From Branchiostoma lanceolatum (taxonomy: Eukaryota; Chordata; Leptocardii; Amphioxiformes; Branchiostomatidae): 64,000 nt of DNA. The DNA lies in contig NC_089727.1 in NCBI RefSeq assembly GCF_035083965.1, forward strand, positions 2,733,501-2,797,500, read 5' to 3'. Of the stretch, positions 11,701 to 25,400 are shown in pieces. Below the pieces are notes generated by a model. The model had not been told where the DNA came from, did no database searches, and saw only the letters and a list, made by a program, of their open reading frames with translations. Made by a program: the position numbers and the translations under genes. Position 1 is the first letter of the stretch, and each line of letters starts with the position of its first letter.

Positions 11701-14700
11701 GCCTTGTACTCTATGAAAGCGGTGACGATGATGATGATGTACTCTATGAATTGTCTATCAATTTTATTAGGCTAACAGAAATAGGTGTGCTACATACATG
11801 TACATGTAGACTTCCCCTCTAATGTAAGTTGCCATACTTCATGAAATAGTAGAAAAGTTGTGGGATACAGTGTGACATTTCTCTGCTTTATTTAACAAGT
11901 TTAAGGTGTTACATATTGTACAAATGTACCAGCCTAATACAATGTACATGTGTGATAAAGGTGATATAAACATGACTTGTGAACAAAAATCTGAACACTC
12001 TAAATCTAACTATGAAAATTGTCATTAGCTTCTCAATGTAGAGAAATTTGACACATAATACCATTTAGTATCACTAACACCAGAATAAGTTTTGTTTTTA
12101 CAAAGTTTAAGCTACAGCTAAAGTACCAGCCATTGATATACTCAAAAGAGAGGGTCAAGTTGATAGATGTTTCACAGTGACTTATTAGTACAAAATACAT
12201 TTATTTTGTGGCTAACAGTTATAGTAAAACAGCTGATTAAGCTACACTTATAGCCATCGGCCAAGTTAGTATAACACACGCTGATTAAGCTCTGTCCATC
12301 ATCCATATTTCATGATAATAAGAATCCCAAACTAGCTGAACTCTGTCTATAGTTGATAGCTTCCTTCAGCTGAGCTTAGTCTAGAGTCTAGTCCATGACA
12401 AGGACAGAATATGTACAGATTCTATTTACAGTGTACAAATAATGTACTAATTTCCCTGCCCTTTTTAAACAGCAGAATGATCATTGGGATTATAGTTTAG
12501 CATCCCAACCTAAGAGTCCATGCTACCAATCTGTAAGAAGAGCCATATGTTTTACAAGCACTGGCTTAATATATTCAAACTGGAGAGTAGAACTTTGAAA
12601 GGGTATTTTGGAACCTGCAGTAGATGTACAAGCACATTTAAAAAGCTGAAATTTTTAGATTGAAATGCTACATGTACATGTAAACTCATGTAAAAATTAG
12701 GAAACTTTAAGAGCTGTCTTATGGACCTGCCAAATGATCAGGCATCAGCATCATGATGCTACATATGGTCATGACCACTGGTTGTTACAGTAACCGTAGT
12801 GTCTGGTGCACCACCGGTTGTTACAGTAGCCATGGTGTCTGGTGCACCATCGGTTGTTACAGTAACCGTGGTGTCTGGTGCACCATCGGTTGTTACAGTA
12901 ACCGTAGTGTCTGGTGCACCACCGGTTGTTACAGTAGCCCTGGTGTCTGGTGCACCATCGGTTGTTACAGTAACCGTGGTGTCTGGTGCACCTCTGGTTG
13001 TTACAGTAGCCCTGGTGTCTGTGCTGTTGGATACAACACCAGGGTCTGGGCCAACAGAGCGATTCCTGGTCCACCTCTTCCAACAGATTGTGAAAACGAT
13101 GCTACCAATGAGGACAGTGCCGGCTGCTGCACCAGCAATAGTGGCAATGGGAACAGACACTGGGAGATTGGGATGAGATTCAGGTTCTTCTGAAGGTGGA
13201 GAATGGACAAGAACAGGGGAAGAGAAGGTAGAGGCAGCAGGTACAGGTTGGTAGAAAGTGGGAGAGGATACAAGATTGCCATTGCTTGTGAGATGGGTTG
13301 AAGAACCGGTGGTACCAACAGAAAGAGGTGAAGCATTTGTGGTAGTCTTGGGCAGATTCAAGAGGACATCAACAGAGAGTGTGGAAGATGCATAGCCAGC
13401 AGGATTCCCTGCTGTACAGATGTACTGCCCTGCATCTGCTGCAGTGACATTAGTTATGGCGATGGTACCATTCACATCCACAGTAACCCTCCCTCCTGAC
13501 TCAGCATTAGCATTCAGTCCAGATGGGAGGGTGACTGTGATGTCTGGTTGAGGTATACCAGAAGCTTCACAGACCAAATGGAGCTCGAGAGTGTTCCCCT
13601 GCACCAATGTGTTATTGTTGGCCCTCTGAAAGCTTACAATGGTTGGCTCTTCACAGTTCAGATCCTCAGGACTGATATCTTTCAGCTTTTGCTCTTGAAA
13701 CTTGGCTGGTTGGGAACAAGTTATCTGATTTTCAAATGATTGAGATCCGCTCATCTTTAACCTGAACGGAAGCATGCTACAGTTACACTGCCAGGGGTTG
13801 CTGGAAACTCTTATGCTAGAGATTGCTGATAGCATGGAATAGGCAGTAGAGGGAAGTGTCACCATTCGGTTGGAGTTCAAAGTCAACTGTAGGAGCTTTG
13901 GTAGATCTGAGAACATACTTGGTTGGATGGTTGTTATTTTGTTGGAGTGCAGGCGCAGTATTTCGAGCTTGGGCAGGTTTGAAAATGCACCAGACTGAAT
14001 GGTTTTTATCTTGTTGTTGTTCAGGTACAACTGTTGGAGCAGTGAGATGTTTGAGAATGCACCAGGCAGAATGTTAGTTATTTGGTTGTAGTGCAGAGAC
14101 AACGATCGCAGCTGTGGTAGGTTTGAAAATGTGCTGGGCTGAATGTTAATTATCTTGTTTCTAGACAGGGCCAGTGTTTGTAGCCGTGGTAGGTTTGAGA
14201 ATGTATCAGACTGAATGTTACTTATCTGATTAGAGGACAACATCAACCGTCGGAGCTGTAGTAGATTTAAAAATGCATGAGGCTGAATTGTTGTTATCTG
14301 GTTAAAGCTCAGCAGCAACTGTCGAAGGTGGGATAAATTTGAGAATACACCGGTCTGGATGGTTGTTATCTGGTTGTAGTCCAGGCACAACCGTTGGAGC
14401 TGTGGCAGGTGTGAAATTGTACCTGGTAGAATGTTCGTTATCTTGTTTCTGGACAGGGTCAACATTTGAAGCTGTAGTAAGTTCGAGAATGTACGGGGCA
14501 GAATGTAAGTTATATGGTTTTGGGACAGATCTAGGTCTACCAAACTCCTGTATCTTACGAAAGCAGATTGACTCATGGTTGTGATGTTATTGCTTCTTAA
14601 GTAAAGGTGGGTGACACCTATTGGCAGATACTGAGGAACAGTGCTGAGGCCTTTACTGGTGCAGCTGCAGGATGATAAACAGCTGCTGCTGCAGGCTGTG

Positions 14701-16434
14701 CTTGGTCCAATTTCTGTCAGGACAATGAGTAGAAGAACCAGCAGTCTCTTCAGCCTGCCAGACATTCTATCTGCTAGAGAAGGAGAAGAATATACGAGGG
14801 TGAGTCAATATGTAGTGCAATTTGTTTTATAACAAGCTCAATTTTTCATCAAATGAGTTGAAGTATGGCGCAAAAGTTAAGTCACTTATCTTTGTGAGAC
14901 TGAAATATGTAAATTTTGTCGTTTGGATTTTTATGAGCAATTGAGTTGCTTTCCAGACGACCAAACCCAGGGAAGATCAGTTCCTCTAAGATCTGACCAA
15001 CTTGAAATTACTGTAGGAAGATGAAATCACACCTGTGTAGTGATAAATGTCTCTATCTACATTTGTATTAGGTTACATGACAATTTTGATTTCTGAACTC
15101 CCAACAGCCCTTGCCAAACTGTTGTCTAATGTAGCATTAATGCCAGAAATACATATCCAGCACTAATGCTTGGTTAGTGCTCACTGCCATGGTAATTTCA
15201 TGGTCATTATGGCTGTCCAAATACCAGTCCCTCAATGTCCTACCAGCCATGCCTTCGACCAAGGCTTGAACCAATTAGTTGGCATCTTTCCAGCATTAGT
15301 GCTTTCTGCCACGGCCTTTCGTCATGCTTGACCTATACATTAGCACCCTGCAACAACTGGGGTTTTTGACAAGGGTGGACTGTAGTTAGGGGGCAGAGGG
15401 TTAATTTGGTGTGACCACCCCCACTGGCACCAGCCAGGGGAAAGGGTTTCCACTTCCCCTTCAGTCCTAGAAGACTGGGTGATAAATGATGATTAATGGA
15501 CAGGGGTGTATGCCGGCATTAATGCTCTGTTCCAAAGGGAGCAGAGGGAATCCAGCATTAATGCCCAATGTGCTCCGGTAAGGAGCGCGTAGTGCGGCAT
15601 TAATGCTACATTAGACAACAGTTTGGCAAGGGAGTGCCTCCTTTACATCTGCTAGGATGGAGTGAGGTGTGGTATTACAGTTGTTTTCTTAGTCAAATAT
15701 ATTGTGATGTGTTGATTAAAGCTTTTTCAGACTCCTTTCCCATTGACTCAGAGAAACAAAACTTGACACATTTATTATGTCTTTAAAGGCCAAGAACTGT
15801 GGTTTTGTTTCTCTTAGTTTATGGGAAAGTAGTCTACCTTTAATCAGCGCAATGCATAATTAGGACCCTGACAACTGCTCTGGATTCGAGTCATACCCCC
15901 CTCCACTCCAGCAATGAAAAAAGAAGATTCTGAAGTGATAGGATTTCAAAGATGAAAATAAGCATGAAACTTATAGAGATTGCATGTTGATGCATGTGCA
16001 GTTTCAGTCTCCTATAATAGCTAAGGCGGGTCAGGGAAATTTTGATTGCACGTTGATTGAACCTCCTTTGCTCTTTGCTTCTGATGGACCTCCAAGGATG
16101 TGTTCACCTTTGAGTCAGTCGCTCATAAAAATGTGATCAACAAATTGAGATGTTTCAGTCTCAAGAAGATATACACACGTCTGCCTTTTCCTTTGTGCCA
16201 ATATCAACTCATTTGACGAAGAGATGAACTTGTTATCAAACAAATTGCATTACATATTGACTCACCCTTGTAAATGTACATGTAAACTGAAAGCAAACTC
16301 TAAAAATAAGTGAAAGCAAACTCTTAAAATAACTGCCCCTAAAATGTGTTTAAGGCCAGGTACTTGTTTATTTTTATATTCTGGGCTAGGAGTTTTCATT
16401 ACAACAGTACTACTAGTTAGAACTTTATCCCAAA

Positions 16435-16489
<55 letters not shown>

Positions 16490-19400
16490 CGCATGTGCAA
16501 AACGAAAGTAAAAGAAAGCTTGAGTACCAGTGAGTCAAATTTTGTATACCATTCTAAAACTTGCTGACCTGCAGTAACATACAAAAGTATGATAATTGGA
16601 TTGGATTTTATTGGGATTGTGACAATACAATCAGGTGGGACACAGGCAGCTATTGCTGGTGACGTGACCCACACATAAAACATTACAGAACACAAAGCAA
16701 GACATATATTGTATAGACCTAAGTCACAAACGAAGCACTAAATACAATCTAGAAAGCAGCCTGCTAAAATACAACCTATCAGTCAGTCTATTTCAATAGT
16801 CTGGTATATACAAACAACCTGCGTGCCGATTTGAGCTTATCATGAATAAACAAAGGTTCAAACAAACAAATGTAGTTACGAGTAGTTCCAGTTTATATGG
16901 TTTCTAGCTCCCAGAATGTTACTGTGTCTGGGCCATTTTGCATATTGCTAAACAAAATAGAAAAGTCAACATCATGATGTATAATAATGTAGGCCTGTGG
17001 GATACCATAAAATATACACTGGTCCAAAACACCTATACCGAATGTTATGATGGCCCAAGTACAATGTATGACATAATGCAACTAATACTCTAGCAAACAT
17101 GCAAGCTGTTCACTTGTCTAATGTAAGCAGTCCTGCATACCTTATTGTATTCTTCACAGTTGAGTGCTTTGTAGAACAAGGATTCTGTGTTCTTCACCTA
17201 AGTTGTGTTGTTCTGTCAAGGACCACTTTTCAACCGATTGGTCTCCAAAGCTAATTTAAAAGAAATTCATGTAAAACACCAATGTCAAGTTCTGCATGAA
17301 AATCAGCTCTGAACATGATGGTGTGAGTGTGTAAGCTTAACACCTGTCTTATCAATGGATGGTAGCTTACTTTTCCTGAGTACCTAGTTTCTACTAGGAC
17401 TTCACAAAGAAGACATGTTAAAAATGCAAATGATGAGCTTTTCTTACAAATCAAAGAGTCTGATAGATTACACGATAAAGACTTACCAAGTAACAGTGTC
17501 CTGAAGAACTGTTTCCAGTCACAAGCAGATTCTGTACTTAGAGGTCAGCTCCAGTGGTCTAAGATAAGCCAGGGAAGTCTTGGTTGTGGCTGTGGTGCCG
17601 AGCGTAGCCAACTGTACAGCTGCACAGTTTGTTCCCCGTCTATTTATACATTGTACATGTATGTCCTCACAGTTTCTGCTTCCTCAAGTGAGTAAAATTG
17701 AATTTGGTTTCCTGTGATTATTCTCCTTCTTGAAATGCATCAGACTCTGGTCTGTTTAGAAGAGATGAAAGTCGAGTTGACCCTGATGTTGACATTCTAA
17801 GTAAGCTGCTGACTTAGGGAATTGTTGCCAAGACACTGTGGCTTTTTCATCAAAGTACAAAGCCACACAATTTGTAACTGAAGTGATTGTTTGGTGGACC
17901 TGCTTGGTTTAAATAATCCTGATGGCAGAAAAAGGAAGAAAGATCTACTGCAATAATGAAAACTCTCCTTTGCCGTTTTTGATTCACTTTTCTAGCTCTC
18001 ATTAACAGCTGTATCATTTCTTTGATGAAGGTTTGATGAAGGTTTGCCATATACGCATCATGTTGGGGATGAGGAGTTCTCTGCCTTAGGCTTGAAAACC
18101 TTAGTGTCTAGGAGAAACTTGCACCTACTACAATCAATGTACAAGGCAGTTAACAACGAACTTCCAGAGTACATCAATATCTTTCATAGAACTTCTGAAT
18201 ATCATAATTATCCAACCAGGCACAGTCTGAATCTATCCTTGAAACTGCCGCTAGTACGCCTTGAATGTGGAAAGCGCAAGTTTTCATATAGAGGTGCGAT
18301 TATGTGGAACCACCTGCCACAATCTATGAAGACTTCTTCATCCATGTCTGTCTTTAAAAACAAATGTAACACTTGGCAAGGACTGGCATGACCTCTGACC
18401 CCTCAATGACATGGAACGGATTTGATTATGATTTGACTTGTATTATGATTTGTATTATGATTTGTACTATGATTGTTATCATTTATTTACTATTGTGATC
18501 ATTACCTTCATTGTTTTCATTATGATCTTTATTGTTATTATTTCTATATGTTGATATTTCTGTTTGTATTATCAGTTATTTTATGTATGGCAGGGCCCCT
18601 CTGAAAAGCAGTGGTAACCACTGAGCAGGGCCACCCTGGATAAATATGACAGAATAAAATAAAAAAAATGGTATTATTTCTCTCACTAATGTAGCATTTT
18701 AGCATGTGATCCTATAACAAGAAAACCAATTGAGAAAATTAATTTTGGACTGAACATTTGAAACCTGTAGGATCAAACCTCTAAACCTTCATCTTGGAAT
18801 TCACCAAATATGCAGATGAGCTTTCATGCTTGTGTTGATTCTAATACCAGTAGCTTTTGAAGTTTTAAGCTTCAGAGCTGTTATTATGTGTTGCCAAGAG
18901 CAATATTATGATAGGTATTGAAATTTGCCAGAGAACTATTATTTAGATGACACATACATGTATACTAGTAAACATTGACAAGGGAAAAATCATTTTCCTT
19001 GCAAGTCAGGGCTGATGTTTGTAGTGGTGGTGACGTTATGTTGAAATTGACTTCTGTATACTAGTACATTGCACTAGAATTTTATAAGGTTGAAAAGTGT
19101 ACCAGCAAAGCAATCACAGATGCCGTGTGTGTGTGTGTGTGTGTGTCTTTGTGCTGTCAAGCAGAAAAAGCTTTCAAATTGTAAAGTCCATTTGGTATTT
19201 TTCATCAATTGATTGAAAATTTGTGGGCAATAATGTGACATTTCTCCAGTGATTGTTTATTGGTGGTAGACTCCAAAAGAAGGTTAATATGAATACACTA
19301 AATCTTATCACTATGAAACAATCATTAGCTTCTCTCTGTAGAAAGATATATTGAACACACACTTCTAGGCAGCTACAGTGGTTCGGGTGACAGATGGAGA

Positions 19401-22400
19401 ATGGCATCACTAACACCAGACTAAGTTTTGGTTTTTCAAACTTTAAGCTACCGTTAAAGTATCAGCCATGCATGAGTAACAAAAAAATACATTTATGTAG
19501 AGACTAACAATTATAGCAGCTGATGAAACTGTTCAACAGCCAATCTAATAATAATGCACACTGGTTAAGCTCTGTCTATCAGACAAGTTAATGATAACAC
19601 ACTGGTTGAGCTCTGACCATAACCCAAGTTAATAATAACACTCTGATTAAACTCTGTCCATCGGCCAAGTTAATACCGATACAGCTTCAAGTACCAGCAA
19701 TTGGTATACACTGAAGAGTGAGGTGTTTCCCTCAGTACAATCATGGCAAAATACATTTATAGCAAAACAGCTGATTAAGTTCTGTCTATCTGTGTTGAAG
19801 CTAAATTGTAGTATAGTAACACACACACTGATCAAACTCTGTTCATCAACCAAGACGTTAATAATAACACACACTGTTAAAACTTTGTCCATCACTAAGT
19901 TAATGATAACACACACTGGTTAAGCTCTGTCAGACAAGTTAATAACAACACACACTGGTTAAACTCTATCCATCAGACCAGTTTATGATAACACACACTG
20001 ATTAAACTATGTCCATCACTAGGTTAATAATAAACTGATGAAGCTCTGTCTATCAGCAAAGTTGATGATAATGCATGATAATTAAGCTCTTTCCATTACT
20101 CAGTTGATAATAACACACACTGTTAATAATAACTCACTCTGGTTACGATCTGTCCATCAGCCAGGTTGATACTTACACACACTGGTTAAGCTCTGTCCTT
20201 GACCCAAGTTAATCAAAATCCAAACTGACTAAACTCTGCCTGTAGCTAACAGCTTCCTTCAGCTCGGTATAGATTAGTATACACTACAGTGCATGATAAG
20301 GACAGAATATGTACACTCAGGTTCAATCAAGGAGGTTAAAATATGATCTTATTTTAATATCTTTGGTTCAGTTTACATTGTAGAAATAATGTAATGAGAA
20401 ATTCCTCTGCCCTTTTACACAATGCAGTGAACATGGGAATGACAGCTCAGCATTACAACCTATACATGCATGTAAGTCCATCTCAGCAATGCAATCCACA
20501 AGACTACAGTTACACTGGAGTAATTGTGCAGAGCCTGCAGAACATTTTAGAAAGCTATTAAGTTTTCAGATTGTGATACTTCATGTAGCCACACCTGCAA
20601 AGTAGGAAACATTAGAAGGTGCCTGAGTCTTATGGACCTGCCAAAACCTCTGAGTCAGGCATCTACATCATGATGCTGCATCTGGTCATGACCACCGGTT
20701 GTTACAGTACCCGTGGTGTCTGGTGCACCACCGGTTGTTACAGTACCCGTGGTGTCTGGTGCACCACCGGTTATTACAGTACCCGTGGTGTCTGTGTTGC
20801 TGTATACAGCACCAAAGTGTGGGACAACAGAGCGATTCCTGGTCCACCTCTTCCAACAGATTGTGAGAACGATGCAACCAATGAGGACAGTGCCGGCTGC
20901 TGCACCAGCGATAGTGCCAATGAGAACAGAAATGGGGAGATTGGGATGAGATTCAGATTCTTCTGAAGGTAGAGAATTGACAAGAACAGGCACAGAGAAA
21001 GTGGGAGAAAATACAAGCTTTTCTGAGGGTATAGAGCCAACAGAGACAGTTTGAGACAAAGTGGGGCTAGATTTAAGGTGTTCTGAAGGTGTAGAGCCAA
21101 CAGGTCCAGGCTCGGAGAAAGTGGGAGAAGAAGAAAGGTTGCCATTGCCAGTGGGATGGGTTGAAGTACCTGTGGTAGCCACAGAAAGAGGTGAAGCATT
21201 TGTGGTAGTCGTGGGCAGATTCAAGTGGACATCAACGGAGAGTGTGGCAGAAGCAGAGCCAGTAGGATTTGTTGCAATACAGACGTACTGCCCAGCATCT
21301 GCTGCAGTAACATTAGTTACGGTGACAGCACCATTCACTCCCACAGTCACCCTCCCACCTGACTGAGCATTAGCATTCAGTCCAGATGGAAGGGTGACTG
21401 TGATGTCTGGTTGAGGTATACCTGAAGCTTCACAGACCAAACGGAGCTCGAGTGTGCCCTGCGCCAATGAGATATTGTCAACCATCTGAAAGCTTACAAT
21501 GGTTGGCTCCTCACAGTTCAGATCCTCAGGATTGATATATTTCAGCTTTCGTCCTTGTAACTGGGCTGGTTGAGAACAAGTTATCTGATTTTCAAACGAT
21601 TTAGACCCTCTCATCTTTAACCTGAAGGGAAGCATAGTACAGTTACACTGCCAAGGGTTGTTGGAAATTCTTATGCTAGTGATTGCTGACAGCATGGAAT
21701 AGGCAGTGGAGGGAAGTGTCACCATTCGGTTTGAGTTCAAGGTCAACTGTAGAAGCTGTGGTAGATCTGAGAACATACGTATACTTGGCTGGATGGTTGT
21801 TATCTTGTTGTTGTCAAGGCGCAACTGTTGGAGCTTGGGTAGGTTTGAGATTGCACCGGGCTGAATGTTTTTTATCTTGTTGTTGTTCAGGTGCAACTGT
21901 CGGAGATGTGGTAGATTTGAAAATGCACCAACATGGATGGTAGTTATTTGGTTAGAGGAAAGGTGCAACTCTCGGAGAAGGGGTAGGTTTGAAAATGCAC
22001 CTGCCTGAATGTTACTTATCTGGTTGTAGTCAAGGCGCAAATGTTGGAGCTGTGGTATGTTTGAGAACATACCAGGCTTAATGGTTTTTATCTTGTTGTT
22101 GTTCAGGTACAACCTTCGGAGCTGGGGCAGGTTTGAGACCATACCATGCTGAATGATTGTTATCTTGTTATTGTTCAGGTGCAACTGTTGGAGCTTGGGT
22201 AGGTTTGAGAATGTACCGAACTGAATGTTATTCATCTGGTTGTTGTACAAGTACAACCTTTGGAGCTGTGGTAGGTTTGAGAACATACCAGGCTGAATGA
22301 TAGTTATCTGGTTGGAGTCAAGGCGTAACTGTTGGAGCCGTGGTAGGTTTAAAACTGCACCAGGCTGAATGTTGGTTATCTTATTGTCGTTCAGGTGCAA

Positions 22401-25400
22401 CCATTCGAGCTTTGGTAGGTTTGAGAAAGAACCAGACTGAATGTTCATTAGCTTGTTTCCGGTCAGATGCAACTCTTGAAGCTGTTGTAGAAAGTAGAAT
22501 GTACTGGGCTGAATGTTAGTTATTTGGTTTCTGGATAGATATAGTTTTATCAAACTTCTGTACCTGAGGAAAGCAGATTGACTCAAGGTTGTGATCTTAT
22601 TGCTTCTTAAGTTAAGACTAGTGATACTTTTTGGCAGATTCTGAGGAACACTGCTGAGACCTCTATTGCTGCAGTCGCAGGATGATGGTGTACAGCTGCA
22701 CCCAGCTGCAGTCGGTCCAGTTCCTGTTAGGATGATGAGCAGAAGAACCAGCAGTCTCTTCAGCATTTTGTCTGCTAGAGAAGGAAATGAATGTAAAATG
22801 CAACTGAAAGCAAACTCATGTTACTTAGCTGTAACTTAAAATGTCATCAAAATGTCATCATCATGTACTGCAGCTTCTTCATCTGCATCATTGGAAATGT
22901 GTTGCAGTTAAAATCATATCTCCGTGAAATGTTTTGATTATGCAAATAACATCACATTTCCATATATGTATGCTTGGTCATGAACACCTTTAACTGACTT
23001 ACACATGTCACAATGTGAACAGTCCAGTCATTTACCACTTAGAAGAATTGTATGGCACTTTTGCATTAATTATGCCAATTAGGAATTTATTTGCATAATT
23101 GATTGTCTATTAATGTTCCACCTGCCATAAACTACAGTTGTTACATGTATTTGAGCCCTATAATGGAAAACACTGCAAATATAGATTTTCCTCATTAATT
23201 ATGCAAATTCAGTTTCAATTTGTATGATTTGCATTTCATTGTGTACATCTCTGTCCAAGCTACCTGCATACTAAATATCATGGAAATCTGTTGTTCCTTT
23301 CTTCCGTTATTCTCCTTGAAAGATTTTAACAAAAACTGCAGTTCCAGAGCAAGCTGCTAAGGGGCCCAAACCTTTACCACTTACACACCAAAAACATGAT
23401 ATCAATTTTTCATGGAGATAATCAGTCATATGGCAATGATACATATTTAAATCCTAGCACAACTAGTCCCTTCAAGACAAGCTTTTTTAAAGCACTTTTT
23501 GGGGATTTAGTGTAATCATTGCAACCGGTTAGAATTTTATCTCAAAACCTGTGCATAGGGCAAAAAAAGCTGAGTGAGTAAAATTTTGTATATTTCAATT
23601 GTCATTGAGTGTCATACAATAGCACAATGATTGTTTGTGTGCTTATTGCTAAAAGAAAACTACAGAATAATGTGCATACCATAGCATAAAGACTGATCTG
23701 GAACACCCATATTGAACATTATTAAGGCCCAGGCATGACATAAAAGAATGTATAGCATGTATAGTTTTGCAAACATGCAAGCCATTCATTTGAAGGCAAC
23801 CAGTCCTATTAAGCATTATATCCGATTTCTCGAAACCTGTGTTTAGAGAAATAACCAAAAGAAAGTTGAGTGATCGATATGAGAAAAATTTTGTATTAAA
23901 AAACTTACCCCTACAGTGTCATACAGCATAGGGACCATTTGTGATGCATGTTGCTACGAGAAAACAACACATACTATGTATTCTAGCAAACATGCAAGCT
24001 ATTCCTTCTTTTACAGTAAGCAGTCCTGCATAGTTTATTACCTTATTGTGTTCTTCACAGTCGAGTGCTCTGTACAACAAGGATTCTCTGTGCTTCCTCT
24101 AAGTTGTGTTGGTCTGTCAAGGATCCCTTTTCTGATGTAGCCAGTCCTGTATACCTTATTACGTTCCTCACAGTTGAGTGCTGAGCAGAACAAAGATTCT
24201 CCTTGGTGCTTCTCTTAAAATCTCCCACTTTTCAACCACTGTCTCCCAAGCTATAAAAAAAAAAGTTATTAGCCTGGCATCTGTCTTTTCAATTGGTAGT
24301 GGCTAACTTTTACTGCTATGTACTTGTATTATACTTCTTGTATTACAGCCATAGTTTGTGTAATATAAACTGTCTCTCACTGTCTAGGGCTTTTAGTTCT
24401 AAAAAAAATAATAACTTTATTGCACAACAATTGTACAAGGTACAAAGTATGGCATTCACTGGTACATAGATAACATTCTATTAGGCTAACCAATCTATCT
24501 AATACAATATTATGTAGTAGTCTATCTTATACAATAGGGTGAAGTAGTCTATCTTATACAATATGGTGTAGTAGTATGGGATGATAGTGGGATTTTACAA
24601 TCATTGGGGGACATGACGATAGGACAAGTTTACATTGGACTAACAGGGCACGTTAACTTTGCACCGATGAAGACAGGAGGCAGGTTATCAAAACAGCGGT
24701 AGAGAAGAAAAATAAGCTTACGGACTTAAGAAAACTTGTGAAAATGCACCAGAGTTTGAGAAAATTTGGTGTCCTCAAACGAAAAATTGTCAAAACATCT
24801 GATTCTGTTCACATTATTTTTATATAATCATGTGGAAGCCCATGGAATACAAGGAGAAGCCAGTGGGATACCATGAAATATAGACTGGTCCGGAACACCC
24901 CCATCATACATGTATGTTATAACGGCCCAGGTACATGTATAACACACATGTAAACAACTTATACTACGTATTTCTAGTAAACATGCAAGTTCTTCACTCT
25001 TCTAAGGTAACCAGTCCTGCATACCTTATTGTGTTCTTCACAGTTGAGAGTAGAATAAGGATTCTATGTGCTTCTCCCAATTTGTGTTGGTCTGTCGAGG
25101 AGCACTTTGACAACTTATGGGTCTCCAACGCTGAAAAATCATAGTAAGTAAACCCAATGTCAAGATCTGAATGAAAATTAGTTTTGTACACAATGGTGGG
25201 GGTGTGTTAGCCTAACACCTGTATTATCAATGGGTCGCAGCTTATTTTTTACTGAAATGACTAGTTGTGATAAGGACAGGTAAGGCCCTAATTTTTTCAG
25301 TGAGTATGATCTCAAAGCAGTTTAGGTCACAAAATGAACAGTCGAATCTTCCATTGGTTGTGACAGAGAAAACAGACGCTGTCGGTATGTACATGTACAG

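Larger units (their letters stand above)
11850..18960. repeat. Segmental duplication unit A (LRR-Ig gene 1 with flanks)
   Basis: It matches 19210-26465 in the same order and orientation: 3' flank (CATCACTAACACCAGA, AGTTTAAGCTAC), LRR-Ig coding exon, 5' intron, noncoding first exon, TATA region, and a distal block ending in GTGTTGCC and GCAATATTATGATAG. Unit A has extra insertions at 14795-16270 and 18030-18668. The stretch 11660-12750 holds only this 3' flank and no other gene that I can see. Confidence 0.8.

Noticed and set aside
12753-13193. Plus-strand frames of 146 and 125 codons opposite the LRR-Ig 1 tail
   Set aside because: Antisense shadows of the 36-base tail repeat.
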